The notes: generated by a model from the letters alone, not told the origin. A DNA stretch of 64,000 nt from Streptococcus oralis (GCF_016127915.1 NZ_CP066059.1:1-64000); one strand, 5' to 3'; counted from the first letter of the stretch, positions 39,904-49,643 are shown. Numbers and translations: made by a program.

Positions 39904-42900
39904 AGGAGATTGAGATTCAGGGATTCAAGTCCTTTGCTGACAAGACCAAGGTTGTTTTTGATCAAGGTGTGACAGCTGTCGTTGGGCCCAATGGATCTGG
40001 AAAGTCAAATATCACAGAAAGTCTGCGATGGGCCTTGGGAGAGTCCAGTATTAAGAGCCTTCGTGGTGGTAAGATGCCCGATGTCATTTTTGCTGGAACT
40101 GAAAGCCGCAAACCACTCAATTATGCTTCAGTTGTCGTGACCTTGGATAATGAAGATGGTTTTATCAAGGATGCGGGGCAAGTCATTAAGGTAGAACGTC
40201 ATATCTATCGTAGTGGTGATAGCGAGTATCGAATTGATGGCAAGAAAGTCCGCTTGCGTGATGTTCACGATCTCTTTTTGGATACGGGATTGGGACGAGA
40301 TTCCTTCTCCATCATCTCACAAGGGAAGGTTGAGGAGATTTTTAACTCCAAACCAGAGGAACGCCGTGCCATTTTTGAAGAAGCTGCTGGAGTTTTAAAG
40401 TACAAAACTCGTAGAAAAGAAACAGAGAGCAAACTGCAACAAACTCAGGACAACCTAGACCGTCTAGAGGATATTATCTATGAGTTGGACAATCAAATCA
40501 AGCCCCTTGCAAAACAAGCCGAGAATGCTCGTAAGTTTCTAGACTTGGATGGTCAACGCAAGGCTATTTACTTGGATGTTTTGGTCGCTCAGATCAAGGA
40601 AAACAAGGCTGAACTAGAGCTGACGGAAGAAGAACTAACTCAGGTTCAGGAACTTTTGACTAGTTATTATCAAAAGCGTGAAGAGTTAGAAGAAGAAAAT
40701 CAAAGTCTTAAAAAGAAACGCCAAGATCTCCAAGCTCAAATGTCCAAAGACCAAGGAAGTTTGATGGATCTGACGAATCTGATAAGTGATTTAGAACGAA
40801 AATTAGCCCTATCAAAACTGGAGTCCGAGCAAGTAGCCCTCAATCAACAAGAAGCACAAGCCCGTTTGACTGCTTTGGAAGATAAGAGAAAGACTCTAAG
40901 TACAGAGAAGGCTGAAAAAGAAGCGAACTTGGCACAGTTAGAGGAAAGTCTAGCTGAAAATAACAAGGAACTCAATCGTTTAGAAGCAGAATTGCTAGCT
41001 TTTTCAGATAATCCTGACCAGATGATTGAGCTCTTGCGCGAACGCTTTGTCTCTCTTTTACAAGAAGAAGCGGATGTCTCAAACCAACTGACCCGCATCG
41101 AGAATGAACTGGAGAACAGCCGTCAACTATCTCAAAAACAAGCAGATCAACTTGAGAAATTGAAAGAACAACTGGCTACAGCTAAAGAGAAAGCAAGTCA
41201 GCAAAAAACTGAGCTTGAAACTGCCAAGGAGCAGGTTCAGAAATTATTGGCTGACTACCAAGCTAGTGCCAAGGAGCAAGAGGAGCAGAAAGTTTCTTAC
41301 CAAGCTCAGCAGAGCCAACTCTTTGACCGTCTGGATAGTCTCAAAAACAAGCAGGCTAGGGCCCAGAGTTTAGAGAATATTCTTAGAAATCATAGTAACT
41401 TTTACGCAGGTGTTAAGAGTGTTCTCCAAGAAAAAGACCGCCTAGGTGGGATTATTGGTGCAGTCAGTGAGCATTTGACTTTTGATGTTCATTATCAAAC
41501 TGCCCTAGAAATTGCGCTTGGAGCAAGTAGTCAGCACATCATCGTAGAAGATGAGAACGCGGCGACTAAGGCTATTGATTTCCTTAAGCGCAACAGAGCC
41601 GGTCGTGCAACATTTCTTCCGTTGACGACTATCAAGGCTCGTGCGATTTCTAGTCAGAATCAAGATGCTATCGCAGCAAGTCCAGGCTTCCTTGGCATGG
41701 CAGATGAGTTGGTGTCGTTTGACAAGAGACTAGAAGCTATTTTCAAAAACTTGTTAGCAACGACAGCAATTTTTGATACTGTAGAACATGCGCGTGCAGC
41801 CGCTCGTCAAGTTCGTTACCAGGTTCGTATGGTGACACTGGATGGGACAGAGTTGCGTACTGGTGGTTCCTACGCGGGTGGTGCCAATCGCCAGAATAAC
41901 AGTATCTTCATCAAGCCAGAGCTGGAGCAATTACAAAAAGAAATTGCTGAAGAAGAAGCTGACTTGCGGTCAGAAGAAGCGACTTTGAAGACCTTGCAAG
42001 ATGAGATGGTAGTATTAACAGAAAGATTAGAAGCTATCAAATCTCAAGGTGAGCAAGCTCGTATTCAGGAGCAAGGCTTGTACCTTGCTTATCAACAAAC
42101 CAATCAGCAGGTCGAAGAACTGGAAACGCTTTGGAAACTTCAAGAAGAGGAATTAAATCGCCTATCTGAAGGAGATTGGCAAGCGGACAAGGAAAAATGC
42201 CAAGAGCGCCTTGCTACTATCACCAGTGAAAAGCAAAATCTGGAAGCTGAGATTGAAGAGATTAAGTCTAACAAAAACGCTATTCAAGAACGTTATCAAA
42301 ACTTGCAGGAACAGATTTCTCAAGCGCGCTTGCTTAAGTCAGAACTGCAAGGACAAAAACGGTACGAAGTGACTGATATAGAACGCTTAGGTAAGGAACT
42401 GGATAATCTGGATATCGAGCAAGAGGAAATCCAGCGCCTCCTCCAAGAAAAGGTTGATAATCTTGAGAAAGTGGATACGGATTTGCTAAGTCAGCAGGAG
42501 GAAGAGGCCAAAACTCAGAAAACAAACCTCCAACAAGGTCTGATTCGCAAGCAGTTTGAGTTGGATGATATTGAAGGTCAGCTAGATGATATTGCCAGTC
42601 ATTTGGACCAGGCTCGCCAGCAGAATGAAGAGTGGATTCGCAAGCAAACACGTGCTGAAGCTAAGAAGGAAAAGGTCAGCGAACGCTTGCGCCATCTACA
42701 AGGTCAGTTAACAGACCAGTACCAGATCAGCTATAATGAGGCGCTAGAAAAGGCTCATAAACTGGAAAATCTCACTCTGGCGGAGCAAGAGGTTAAGGAT
42801 TTAGAGAAGGCTATTCGCTCGCTGGGTCCTGTCAACTTGGATGCTATTGACCAGTACGAAGAAGTTCACAACCGTCTGGACTTCCTCAATAGCCAACGAG

Positions 42901-43433
42901 ATGATATTTTGTCTGCGAAAAATCTACTCCTTGAGACCATCGCAGAGATGAATGATGAGGTTAAGGAACGCTTCAAATCAACCTTTGAGGCTATTCGTGA
43001 GTCCTTTAAAGTGACCTTTAGACAGATGTTTGGCGGTGGTCAGGCAGACTTGATATTGACTGAGGGCGATCTTTTAACAGCTGGTGTGGAGATTTCTGTC
43101 CAACCACCAGGTAAGAAAATCCAATCTCTCAACCTCATGAGTGGTGGTGAAAAAGCCCTATCTGCTCTGGCTCTGCTCTTCTCAATCATCCGAGTTAAGA
43201 CCATTCCTTTCGTTATCTTGGACGAGGTAGAGGCTGCGCTGGACGAAGCCAATGTTAAACGTTTTGGGGATTACCTCAACCGCTTTGACAAGGATAGTCA
43301 GTTTATCGTCGTAACCCACCGCAAGGGGACGATGGCGGCAGCGGACTCTATCTACGGAGTTACCATGCAAGAATCAGGTGTGTCTAAGATTGTTTCGGTT
43401 AAGTTAAAAGATTTAGAAGAAACAATAGACTAG
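39894..43433 (+). CDS. smc: chromosome segregation protein SMC
   Basis: SMC is the condensin ATPase that organises and segregates the chromosome. The protein is 1179 residues. It has an N-terminal Walker A ([19 protein letters not shown]), a coiled-coil arm (about 170-500), a hinge (about 510-670, including [15 protein letters not shown] and [12 protein letters not shown]) and a returning coiled coil. The C-terminal signature is [16 protein letters not shown] and Walker B is [15 protein letters not shown]. Its start lies inside the rnc 3' end, so translation is coupled. Confidence 0.97.
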   Translation: MYLKEIEIQGFKSFADKTKVVFDQGVTAVVGPNGSGKSNITESLRWALGESSIKSLRGGKMPDVIFAGTESRKPLNYASVVVTLDNEDGFIKDAGQVIKVERHIYRSGDSEYRIDGKKVRLRDVHDLFLDTGLGRDSFSIISQGKVEEIFNSKPEERRAIFEEAAGVLKYKTRRKETESKLQQTQDNLDRLEDIIYELDNQIKPLAKQAENARKFLDLDGQRKAIYLDVLVAQIKENKAELELTEEELTQVQELLTSYYQKREELEEENQSLKKKRQDLQAQMSKDQGSLMDLTNLISDLERKLALSKLESEQVALNQQEAQARLTALEDKRKTLSTEKAEKEANLAQLEESLAENNKELNRLEAELLAFSDNPDQMIELLRERFVSLLQEEADVSNQLTRIENELENSRQLSQKQADQLEKLKEQLATAKEKASQQKTELETAKEQVQKLLADYQASAKEQEEQKVSYQAQQSQLFDRLDSLKNKQARAQSLENILRNHSNFYAGVKSVLQEKDRLGGIIGAVSEHLTFDVHYQTALEIALGASSQHIIVEDENAATKAIDFLKRNRAGRATFLPLTTIKARAISSQNQDAIAASPGFLGMADELVSFDKRLEAIFKNLLATTAIFDTVEHARAAARQVRYQVRMVTLDGTELRTGGSYAGGANRQNNSIFIKPELEQLQKEIAEEEADLRSEEATLKTLQDEMVVLTERLEAIKSQGEQARIQEQGLYLAYQQTNQQVEELETLWKLQEEELNRLSEGDWQADKEKCQERLATITSEKQNLEAEIEEIKSNKNAIQERYQNLQEQISQARLLKSELQGQKRYEVTDIERLGKELDNLDIEQEEIQRLLQEKVDNLEKVDTDLLSQQEEEAKTQKTNLQQGLIRKQFELDDIEGQLDDIASHLDQARQQNEEWIRKQTRAEAKKEKVSERLRHLQGQLTDQYQISYNEALEKAHKLENLTLAEQEVKDLEKAIRSLGPVNLDAIDQYEEVHNRLDFLNSQRDDILSAKNLLLETIAEMNDEVKERFKSTFEAIRESFKVTFRQMFGGGQADLILTEGDLLTAGVEISVQPPGKKIQSLNLMSGGEKALSALALLFSIIRVKTIPFVILDEVEAALDEANVKRFGDYLNRFDKDSQFIVVTHRKGTMAAADSIYGVTMQESGVSKIVSVKLKDLEETID

Positions 43434-43443
43434 TTACCAAACG

Positions 43444-43472
43444 ATAGCATCTCTTAGGAGGTGCTATTTTTA
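43444..43472 (+). terminator. terminator of rnc-smc
   Basis: The 10-bp stem ATAGCATCTC / GAGGTGCTAT with loop TTAG is followed by five T. Confidence 0.85.
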
Positions 43473-43564
43473 AAAACTAAAGTGCTAAATTTTCTCTTAC
43501 GGTCAGTTCAGGCGCAAAAAATGACATTTGGGATTTCCTCTTAGCGAAAAGAGTTGCTCTATGA

Positions 43565-43570
43565 TATAAT
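43565..43570 (+). promoter_or_regulatory. ribF -10 element, placed for a leaderless mRNA
   Basis: TGATATAAT (extended -10) ends only 6 bases before the ribF ATG, so transcription should start at or next to the A of the start codon. A poor -35 (TTAGCG, 18-base spacer) is present. No GGAG-type ribosome site exists. Confidence 0.6.
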
Positions 43571-43576
43571 AGTTTC

Positions 43577-44527
43577 ATGATTACAACAGTACCTATTAAG
43601 AACGAAAAAGATATTGCAGTACCAGGTAATACAGTCCTTGTACTAGGTTATTTTGATGGCATCCACAAGGGGCATCAGAAACTTTTTGAAGTGGCCAGTA
43701 AGGCTTCTATGAAGGATTATCTGCCAGTTGTCGTGATGACCTTTACAGAGTCGCCAAAACTTGCCTTGCAACCTTACCAACCTGAGCTTATGCTCCATAT
43801 CGTCAATCACGAAGAACGGGAGCACAAGATGAAGTGGCATGGGGTAGAGGCTCTATTCTTACTTGACTTCAGTAGCAAATTTGCTAGTTTAACGGGTCAA
43901 GAATTCTTTGATACCTATGTTCGAGCTTTAAAACCAGCTATTATTGTAGCAGGATTTGACTATACCTTTGGATCTGATAAGAAAACTGCAGATGAACTGA
44001 AGGACTATTTTGATGGAGAGATCATCATTGTTCCTCCGGTCGAGGACGAAAAGGGAAAGATTAGTTCTACACGGATTCGTCAGGCAATTCTTGATGGAGA
44101 TGTAAAGGAAGTCAATCATCTGCTCGGCACTCCACTCCCATCTCGTGGAATGGTCGTTCATGGAAATGCTCGTGGGCGTACTATCGGTTATCCAACAGCC
44201 AATCTGGTCCTAAGAGACCGAACTTACATGCCAGCAGACGGTGTTTATGTAGTTGATATCGAAGTGCAACGTCAGAGATATCGTGGAATGGCAAGTGTTG
44301 GAAAAAATGTTACCTTTGATGGAGAAGAACCACGTTTTGAAGTTAATATTTTCGACTTTTCAGACGATATTTACGGTGAGACAGTCATGGTCTACTGGCT
44401 GGACCGTGTCCGCGATATGATCAAATTTGACTCCGTAGAGGAACTGGTTGACCAACTCCAGAAAGACGAAGAGATTGCTCGAAACTGGAAGGATGGAGAT
44501 TCTGTCATTCAAGGGGCTCAGGTATAG
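43577..44527 (+). CDS. ribF: bifunctional riboflavin kinase / FAD synthetase
   Basis: RibF phosphorylates riboflavin to FMN and adenylylates FMN to FAD. The protein is 316 residues. The N-terminal nucleotidyltransferase domain has LGYFDGIHKGHQKLFE and DEKGKISSTRIRQAI. The C-terminal flavokinase domain has GNARGRTIGYPTANL and FEVNIFDFSDDIYGE. The promoter -10 is so close to the ATG that a leaderless mRNA is likely. In-frame alternatives further in would cut into the conserved domain, so ATG 43577 is kept. Confidence 0.95.
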   Translation: MITTVPIKNEKDIAVPGNTVLVLGYFDGIHKGHQKLFEVASKASMKDYLPVVVMTFTESPKLALQPYQPELMLHIVNHEEREHKMKWHGVEALFLLDFSSKFASLTGQEFFDTYVRALKPAIIVAGFDYTFGSDKKTADELKDYFDGEIIIVPPVEDEKGKISSTRIRQAILDGDVKEVNHLLGTPLPSRGMVVHGNARGRTIGYPTANLVLRDRTYMPADGVYVVDIEVQRQRYRGMASVGKNVTFDGEEPRFEVNIFDFSDDIYGETVMVYWLDRVRDMIKFDSVEELVDQLQKDEEIARNWKDGDSVIQGAQV

Positions 44528-44588
44528 AAAACGTCTGAATAAGCTTATAGAAGGTTTAGTTTATTTGATTGTAGTTTTGAAAGAGTGA

Positions 44589-44594
44589 TATAAT
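44589..44594 (+). promoter_or_regulatory. -10 element of the 44.6-47.1 kb cluster
   Basis: TGATATAAT (extended -10) with TTGATT at 44565-44570 (18-base spacer). The RNA leader would be about 60 bases long. Confidence 0.55.
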
Positions 44595-44662
44595 TCTTTT
44601 TAGTTCCCATAATTCCCTATTTTAGCATCTACTTATGCTCAGAATATAGACGAGGCTTTATT

Positions 44663-45436
44663 ATGCAAACGCAAGAAGAAATGAATGTTCTGGTACCGGA
44701 AAAATTAGCAGAAATTGAGCGTGATTATGGTGTCAAAGTTTTGTGGGCTATTGAGTCTGGTAGTCGTGCTTGGGGATTTGAGTCTCCTGATAGTGACTTT
44801 GATGTGCGATTTATCTACAAACACAAGCAGGATTTTTATCTCCGTTTGAATGAACAGCGCGATGTTATCGAGCTACCAATTGACGATACTTGGGATGTGA
44901 GTGGCTGGGATTTAGACAAGACTTTAAAACTCCTTTATAAGTCAAATCCAACACTATTTGAATGGTTACAGTCACCAATTGTTTATCAACAAACGGATTT
45001 TATTGAGCGCATACGTCCACTTGCCAACCAGTATTTTTCTGAGAAAAAAATGCTCCATCATTACTTGAACACTGCAAGAACTCAAATGAATAAGTATCTT
45101 TCTGGAGACAAGGTCAAACCTAAAAAGTATTTCTATGCGCTGCGTCCTATTTTAGCCTGTCGCTGGATTGAAAAATACCATTCTGTTCCACCGATTTTGT
45201 TTGATGATTTAGTCAAAGAATTGCTTCCTGATGAGATGAAAGAGCATGTTTCAAGATTGCTAGACATTAAGATAAATGGGCCTGAAGGTATGGAAATTGA
45301 TCCGATAATGCCAATTCAAGATTATATTTTAGATAATATCCAAGAACTGGATACTTACGTTCAAAGTGTTACAGAGAAAAAGAAAGACTGGAAAGCTCTC
45401 AATCAATTTTTCCTTGAAGAATTAGGGCATGACTGA
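44663..45436 (+). CDS. RlaP-like nucleotidyltransferase (COG3541 type)
   Basis: The protein is 257 residues. The polymerase-beta-like nucleotidyltransferase motif is WAIESGSRAWGFESPDSDFDVRFIY, with the GSxAxG strand and the DxD metal pair. The C-terminal helical part has HHYLNTARTQMNKYLSGD and KKYFYALRPILACRWIEK. This is the family that contains RlaP, found near RNA ligases, and E. coli YcgL-like proteins; the substrate is unknown. No ligase is nearby. It starts a three-gene unit: the next gene begins 8 bases after its stop. Confidence 0.8.
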   Translation: MQTQEEMNVLVPEKLAEIERDYGVKVLWAIESGSRAWGFESPDSDFDVRFIYKHKQDFYLRLNEQRDVIELPIDDTWDVSGWDLDKTLKLLYKSNPTLFEWLQSPIVYQQTDFIERIRPLANQYFSEKKMLHHYLNTARTQMNKYLSGDKVKPKKYFYALRPILACRWIEKYHSVPPILFDDLVKELLPDEMKEHVSRLLDIKINGPEGMEIDPIMPIQDYILDNIQELDTYVQSVTEKKKDWKALNQFFLEELGHD

Positions 45437-45444
45437 GGTTGTTT

Positions 45445-46503
45445 ATGGGGAAATGGACATGTAAATGTGGGCAAGCAATGAATGATCACCAAGCGCCCGA
45501 TCCAAATGCTTATTCAGTTTATTCGGATGAGTTGTTTGAAGACATCATAAATAAAGCTGACGACCATAATAAAATTTCTTATGATGATATTTCTGAAGCA
45601 TCATTTTATATGTGGAAGTGCCCTGAGTGTGGTAGTTTTATGGTTTTTGGCGAAGACGGAGAAGGTGGTCGATTTACTTTTTATGAGCGCCAAGAAGCAG
45701 AAATGGTTGAACTTGAACCTCTCTTTGATCCGGTTCAAGAGTTAAATCTTGTAGTGGTCGAGTTTCAGGAGGGAGGGAATGGTTATACTTATATCTGTGA
45801 TGATCTGAATATCCATATAGGACACGCTGTTGTTGTCCCAGTGGGGAAGGAAAATACTGAAAAAACTGCTTTAGTTGTACAGAAGTATCATGCCCTACCA
45901 AAGGATATCACTTTTCCTGTTGAAAGGTTAAAACGTGTCATTCGTAGGTATTCACATTTCGACCCAATCACTTCGAAAAACGTTTGTAGAAATATAATAA
46001 AGCTGGGAAGAATTCTCGATGCTTGCTCCAAAAACGCTAACCCCAACTCTCAGCAAACATATTATAGTATCAAAACTCCTTTAGGATATTTCTGGTTAGA
46101 ATTAAATGGAGTTCCGATTCCAATGAAAATCACACAGATTCAAGTCAAAGATAAAAAATACCAAGTTGATAGCTCCCTTTATATAAAACCTTCAGAGATT
46201 AACTGTAGAAGATTCTATGAACTGGAATTATGTGCAGATTTTGATATTGATGCTTCTAGATGGATCGATGTTCTCTCTGATGAAAACGTTTGGGGCAATA
46301 GCTGGGAACTAAATGGTCTTCAATTTGGTATTACTGCAGGGGAGTCTCCAGAATTTGAAGACGAAGTTGTAGCGAGAAAGTATAGTCGTGTCCCACTTTA
46401 TTATGACTGGCACCCTGAATTTGAAGATTATTATGGCTTCAGTTTAGCTTGGAAAAAATACGAGTCTGATAGCGATTTGTCAATAGATTTCTATACAACG
46501 TAA
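45445..46503 (+). CDS. unknown zinc-ribbon protein with a PriA-like segment, 352 aa
   Basis: I do not recognise a named family. ATG 45445 follows TGAGG; TTG 45439 is in frame but less likely. The N-terminus carries two cysteine pairs (WTCKCGQ and WKCPECGSFM, about 55 residues apart) that could bind zinc. About residues 100-165 (LNLVVVEFQEGGNGYTYICD, HIGHAVVVPVGK, then ALVVQKYHAL) resemble the N-terminal DNA-binding domain of PriA, where a YxYxVP...G..VxVPFG...VxGxV pattern is usual. The rest is soluble and rich in Trp, Tyr and acidic residues. The PriA likeness is my reading and needs a profile search. Confidence 0.65.
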   Translation: MGKWTCKCGQAMNDHQAPDPNAYSVYSDELFEDIINKADDHNKISYDDISEASFYMWKCPECGSFMVFGEDGEGGRFTFYERQEAEMVELEPLFDPVQELNLVVVEFQEGGNGYTYICDDLNIHIGHAVVVPVGKENTEKTALVVQKYHALPKDITFPVERLKRVIRRYSHFDPITSKNVCRNIIKLGRILDACSKNANPNSQQTYYSIKTPLGYFWLELNGVPIPMKITQIQVKDKKYQVDSSLYIKPSEINCRRFYELELCADFDIDASRWIDVLSDENVWGNSWELNGLQFGITAGESPEFEDEVVARKYSRVPLYYDWHPEFEDYYGFSLAWKKYESDSDLSIDFYTT

Positions 46504-46520
46504 GAAGCAGGAGGATATGT

Positions 46521-47132
46521 ATGAATCAAGCATGGGATTTATTGTTTGAGGGTAAGATTAATGAGGCTAAAAAATTAGTTGAAGCTGATTTTTTATTGGA
46601 AACTTGCACAGATTTTAGTTTGTTAAATTTGATGGGGTATATTTATCTTGAAGAGCAAAAATACAACGAGTGCTTAGGTATCTATCAGCGTTACATTGAC
46701 TTAGCACGAACTAAAAGTGACCCAGAACATGAACATATAGGCTATCATCAGTTAGCCATGGTTTATCGTGAAATGAATGAATTTCTAACGGCCCTTTTCT
46801 ATATCGAAAAAGAGCAAAAAATCATTGAAAAAGCTTTTACAGAGGATTCTCTCAAATCTTCTATTAACAATTATGAGCAAGGTTATTTACGATTAAAGCT
46901 AGGGAAAGTAGTAGAAGCATTCATGTATATGGAACAATCCTTAAAACAAGCTTTGCAAACAGATGATTTGATTGCCCAAGCTTGTGCCTATAGAGGTTTA
47001 GGAGAGATTGGTTCGATACAAAATGCTGAAGAATCACATGAAAATTTTTTACAAGCTATCGCTCTTTTTGAAAAGGCAGGCGACCAGATTGGTGCTCAAG
47101 AGGTTAGAAACTTACTGAATAATAAAAAATAG
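46521..47132 (+). CDS. tetratricopeptide-repeat protein, 203 aa
   Basis: The protein is all-helical. Repeated 34-residue-like units are seen, such as FSLLNLMGYIYLEEQKYNEC, EHIGYHQLAMVYREMNEF, and AQACAYRGLGEIGSIQNAEE. These fit TPR folds used for protein or peptide binding. There is no N-terminal helix-turn-helix, so it is not a complete Rgg/PlcR-type sensor. AGGAGG precedes the ATG, 17 bases after the zinc-ribbon gene. Function unknown; probably a partner of the two genes before it. Confidence 0.75.
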   Translation: MNQAWDLLFEGKINEAKKLVEADFLLETCTDFSLLNLMGYIYLEEQKYNECLGIYQRYIDLARTKSDPEHEHIGYHQLAMVYREMNEFLTALFYIEKEQKIIEKAFTEDSLKSSINNYEQGYLRLKLGKVVEAFMYMEQSLKQALQTDDLIAQACAYRGLGEIGSIQNAEESHENFLQAIALFEKAGDQIGAQEVRNLLNNKK

Positions 47133-47154
47133 CCTTTTCAGGCTACTTTTTATT
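47123..47154. terminator. bidirectional terminator after the TPR gene
   Basis: The TAGCC / GGCTA stem is flanked by A and T runs and serves both the TPR gene and the convergent minus-strand operon. Confidence 0.65.
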
Positions 47155-47968
47155 AAAACACACGATAGACATAAGGATTTTCTGGTTTGTCTACTTTTGT
47201 GAAACTCTCAACTTCTAGTGTTGGGAGTTTTTGTTTGAGTTCTTTATGGTAGTGGAGGGTCAGGGTTCCTCTAGCGGTGATCCAGGTATTGTCAGGATAC
47301 TGGCGTGAGTTCCCCTTTGTCAAGAGTCCATATACACCAGAATCGGCAATGCAGTGGATGATTCCAAAGCGAAAGAGGAACTGGCTATCTGGATGGCTAG
47401 GATCGTTATAGACAAAGCCTGTAAACTCGATTTTCTTTCCTTCAAACTCTTGAGGGTAGTCATAGAGAACTTCCATGACCTCCATATAGTTTTCATCTGT
47501 AACCTGAATGGTTGGCTGGGCGAGGTATTTGTCAGCTGTAGCCCTCATTTCCTTTTCATAAGCAGATTTGGAAAAATAGGTACTGGTATCGGGTTTGAGG
47601 TATTGACTGGATGTTCCTTCGCTTGCCTGAATGGCTGTGTTGATTCCCTCAGTAAGTGGGAAATGATATCCCTTAGCAGACACGGTTCTCGAGTCCAAAC
47701 TTACTGTTGGAAAGGCAACTCCAATCAATAGAGGTAGTGACAGTAACAGGATGCTGATTCGTCTAGCTCGACGACTTTCCATATGATTGTGAGAGTTGAT
47801 TTTCTTAATCCAGATGTAGAATTGGACCAGAGCCAACAGAAGAGAAAGGACCATGGAGATATAGACTAGATAGGAATAGTGGAGGTTGATGTAGTGGCTG
47901 AGCTTGCCAGATAGCTGCAGATACAGAGTTAGGCCAAAATAGCCCAGTAAAATGATAAATCGAATCAT
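47153..47968 (-). CDS. TIGR03943 family membrane protein (YcgQ type)
   Basis: The protein is 271 residues. Three or so N-terminal membrane helices (IRFIILLGYFGLTLYLQLSG, YLVYISMVLSLLLALVQFYI, ISILLLSLPLLIGVAFPT) are followed by an outside-facing domain. That domain contains EFEGKKIEFTGFVYNDPSHP and a late ITARGTLTLHYHKELKQ, an OB-like region. ATG 47968 is chosen since AGGAG lies 7 bases upstream; a longer frame to 48022 lies inside the permease gene. The family always travels with the adjacent YcgR/YraQ-type permease; the cargo is unknown. Confidence 0.85.
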   Translation of the reverse strand: MIRFIILLGYFGLTLYLQLSGKLSHYINLHYSYLVYISMVLSLLLALVQFYIWIKKINSHNHMESRRARRISILLLSLPLLIGVAFPTVSLDSRTVSAKGYHFPLTEGINTAIQASEGTSSQYLKPDTSTYFSKSAYEKEMRATADKYLAQPTIQVTDENYMEVMEVLYDYPQEFEGKKIEFTGFVYNDPSHPDSQFLFRFGIIHCIADSGVYGLLTKGNSRQYPDNTWITARGTLTLHYHKELKQKLPTLEVESFTKVDKPENPYVYRVF

Positions 47969-48870
47969 AGCATCACTCCTATCATGTAAGAATAAAGCAA
48001 GACAAGAACTGTCACGATGCACATGAATTGCCAGATGAAGCGCGCTTTGAGATAGTGCTTCATCATGAGGAGATTTTTGATATCGAGCATGGGGCCGATG
48101 ACCAGAAAGGCAAGAACAGGAGCAAGACCAAAGCTCGAGAGGAGAGAAGCACCGATAAAGGCATCCGCCTCACTACAGAGGGAAAGGAGAAAGGCAAGAA
48201 ACATGAGCAAGAGAATCGCAAGGACTGGACTAGCACTGATAGAGGTGAGGATCCGAGTCGGGACATAGACTTGCACGATAGCAGCAAAGAGACACCCAAA
48301 TATCAAGTAACGCCCCATATCGAAAAACTCGTCAATAGCCTGTATAAAGACCTGAAAGACTTTTCTAGCGGGAGTCAAGTGTGAAAAGTCATGTTCATGA
48401 CAAGCAATAGGATTCTCTTTTTGAATTGGTTCCTTCCAGAAAAATCCTAGAAAAACACCCAGAACCAAAGCAACTACAATGGCTCCCAGAGCTCGCAAGA
48501 AGGTAATTTTTAAGGAATTACCAAAGGCAGAATAAGTAGCGAAAAGAACGATAGGATTGATGATAGGAGCAGTTACCAGAAAGGGAACGGCTGAGTAGCT
48601 GGGGACTTTCTTTTCCAGAAAACGATTGATAATCGGAACGATTCCACACTCGCAGGATGGAAAAAGGAAGCCAATGAAGGTACCAAAAAAGATCCTTCCC
48701 CAACGATTGCGAGGAAGAAACTCATAAACTTTATCAGGCGTGATATAGACCTCAATCAATCCCGAAATGAGACTCCCAATCAAGATAAAAGGAAGGGCTT
48801 CAATCATGATGGAGAGAAAAATAGCCCCCGCTTGTAAGATGCTAGGAGGAAGAGATTGGAAAACAGTCAT
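47965..48870 (-). CDS. YraQ/YcgR-type permease (DUF318)
   Basis: The protein is 301 residues with about eight membrane helices. The family signature is GFLFPSCECGIVPIINRFLEKK, with a Cys-Glu-Cys that may contact metal or sulfur. VPFLVTAPIINPIVLFATY and SEADAFIGASLLSSFGLAPVLAFLVIGPMLDIKN follow. A cytosolic loop with CHEHDFSH could bind metal. Its stop overlaps the TIGR03943 start (ATGA), and its own start comes directly after the stop of the 43-residue ORF, so all three are coupled. Confidence 0.87.
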   Translation of the reverse strand: MTVFQSLPPSILQAGAIFLSIMIEALPFILIGSLISGLIEVYITPDKVYEFLPRNRWGRIFFGTFIGFLFPSCECGIVPIINRFLEKKVPSYSAVPFLVTAPIINPIVLFATYSAFGNSLKITFLRALGAIVVALVLGVFLGFFWKEPIQKENPIACHEHDFSHLTPARKVFQVFIQAIDEFFDMGRYLIFGCLFAAIVQVYVPTRILTSISASPVLAILLLMFLAFLLSLCSEADAFIGASLLSSFGLAPVLAFLVIGPMLDIKNLLMMKHYLKARFIWQFMCIVTVLVLLYSYMIGVML

Positions 48871-49002
48871 CTATTTTTTCTTCTCAACTTTTTCTTTTTT
48901 GTCATTGTCATCTGGAAAAGTGACTTGTGTTAAGTCAGGAAGTTTGGCGAATTCCTCAAACATCTTGTCCAAGTCATCGGTTTTTGTAAATTTAACAGCC
49001 AT
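48871..49002 (-). CDS. small conserved-type protein, 43 aa, first gene of the permease operon
   Basis: The product starts MAVKFTKTDDLDKMFEEFAK and ends with a charged KKEKVEKKK tail. AGAGGTAGG lies just before the ATG, so it looks truly translated. The stop TAG is followed at once by the permease ATG. It is acidic then basic, without membrane segment or cysteines. From memory, similar streptococcal proteins are listed as the SPJ_0845 family; function unknown. Its position suggests a helper or a translational leader for the permease. Confidence 0.7.
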   Translation of the reverse strand: MAVKFTKTDDLDKMFEEFAKLPDLTQVTFPDDNDKKEKVEKKK

Positions 49003-49575
49003 GGGCCTACCTCTTTTCTACATTCTACCTCTATTATACTATTATTTTGTGGAAAAGGGATTATTTTGATAATCAAAGAGGTAAAAACATGCCAAGTTTG
49101 ACTAATTCTGTTTAACGTTATAGTCGTTCATAATTTCTTTACTAATTAATTTGTTAATACTCGAGAAGGATTACTCTGTTTGTTAAGGAAGTCCAGCTTT
49201 TTTATGTAAAATTTACAGTCTGGAAATAAATTTCCAAATTCGAATTGAAAGAGTATCTTGAGGAGAAAAATCCGATATATGGGCAGACAATGGTGTTGTA
49301 GAGTGTGGATTATTGGGGAAAGTATATTACAGGTTATATGGTTGATTGCTACCTTCAAAGATTTTACTTCATCTGAATATTCAAGCAGACAAGTGCATCT
49401 TAGGAATTTTATCGTTACTCGAATCATGAAAAATCTCAAAGTTTTTCTCATCAACTTGCTTCCATTCTAACTTAAAATTATTAAAAAGAGATAGCTTGAT
49501 TCTTTCTCTAGTTTTTTGAAGAAATTGGAAGTTCGTAAGCAACAAGAAGATTGTGAGAACTGACTCAAAATATGC

Positions 49576-49581
49576 TATAAT
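49576..49581 (+). promoter_or_regulatory. -10 element of the type III restriction-modification operon
   Basis: TGCTATAAT (extended -10). The predicted 5' leader is about 100 bases. Confidence 0.6.
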
Positions 49582-49619
49582 AGAATCAGAAAAATTTGAA
49601 AAACCCGAAGGGTACCCTT

Positions 49620-49643
49620 CCTTTATTATGAATATAATAAAGG
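49620..49643. promoter_or_regulatory. perfect inverted repeat in the leader of mod
   Basis: CCTTTATTAT-GAAT-ATAATAAAGG is a perfect 10-bp inverted repeat about 35 bases after the predicted RNA start. No T run follows, so it is not a terminator. It could be an operator or an mRNA hairpin that tunes mod-res expression. Confidence 0.5.

Noticed and set aside
49258..49470. 70-codon plus-strand ORF before mod
   Set aside because: It has no ribosome site or recognisable protein features, and neighbouring frames look equally protein-like, so decay is the better reading.
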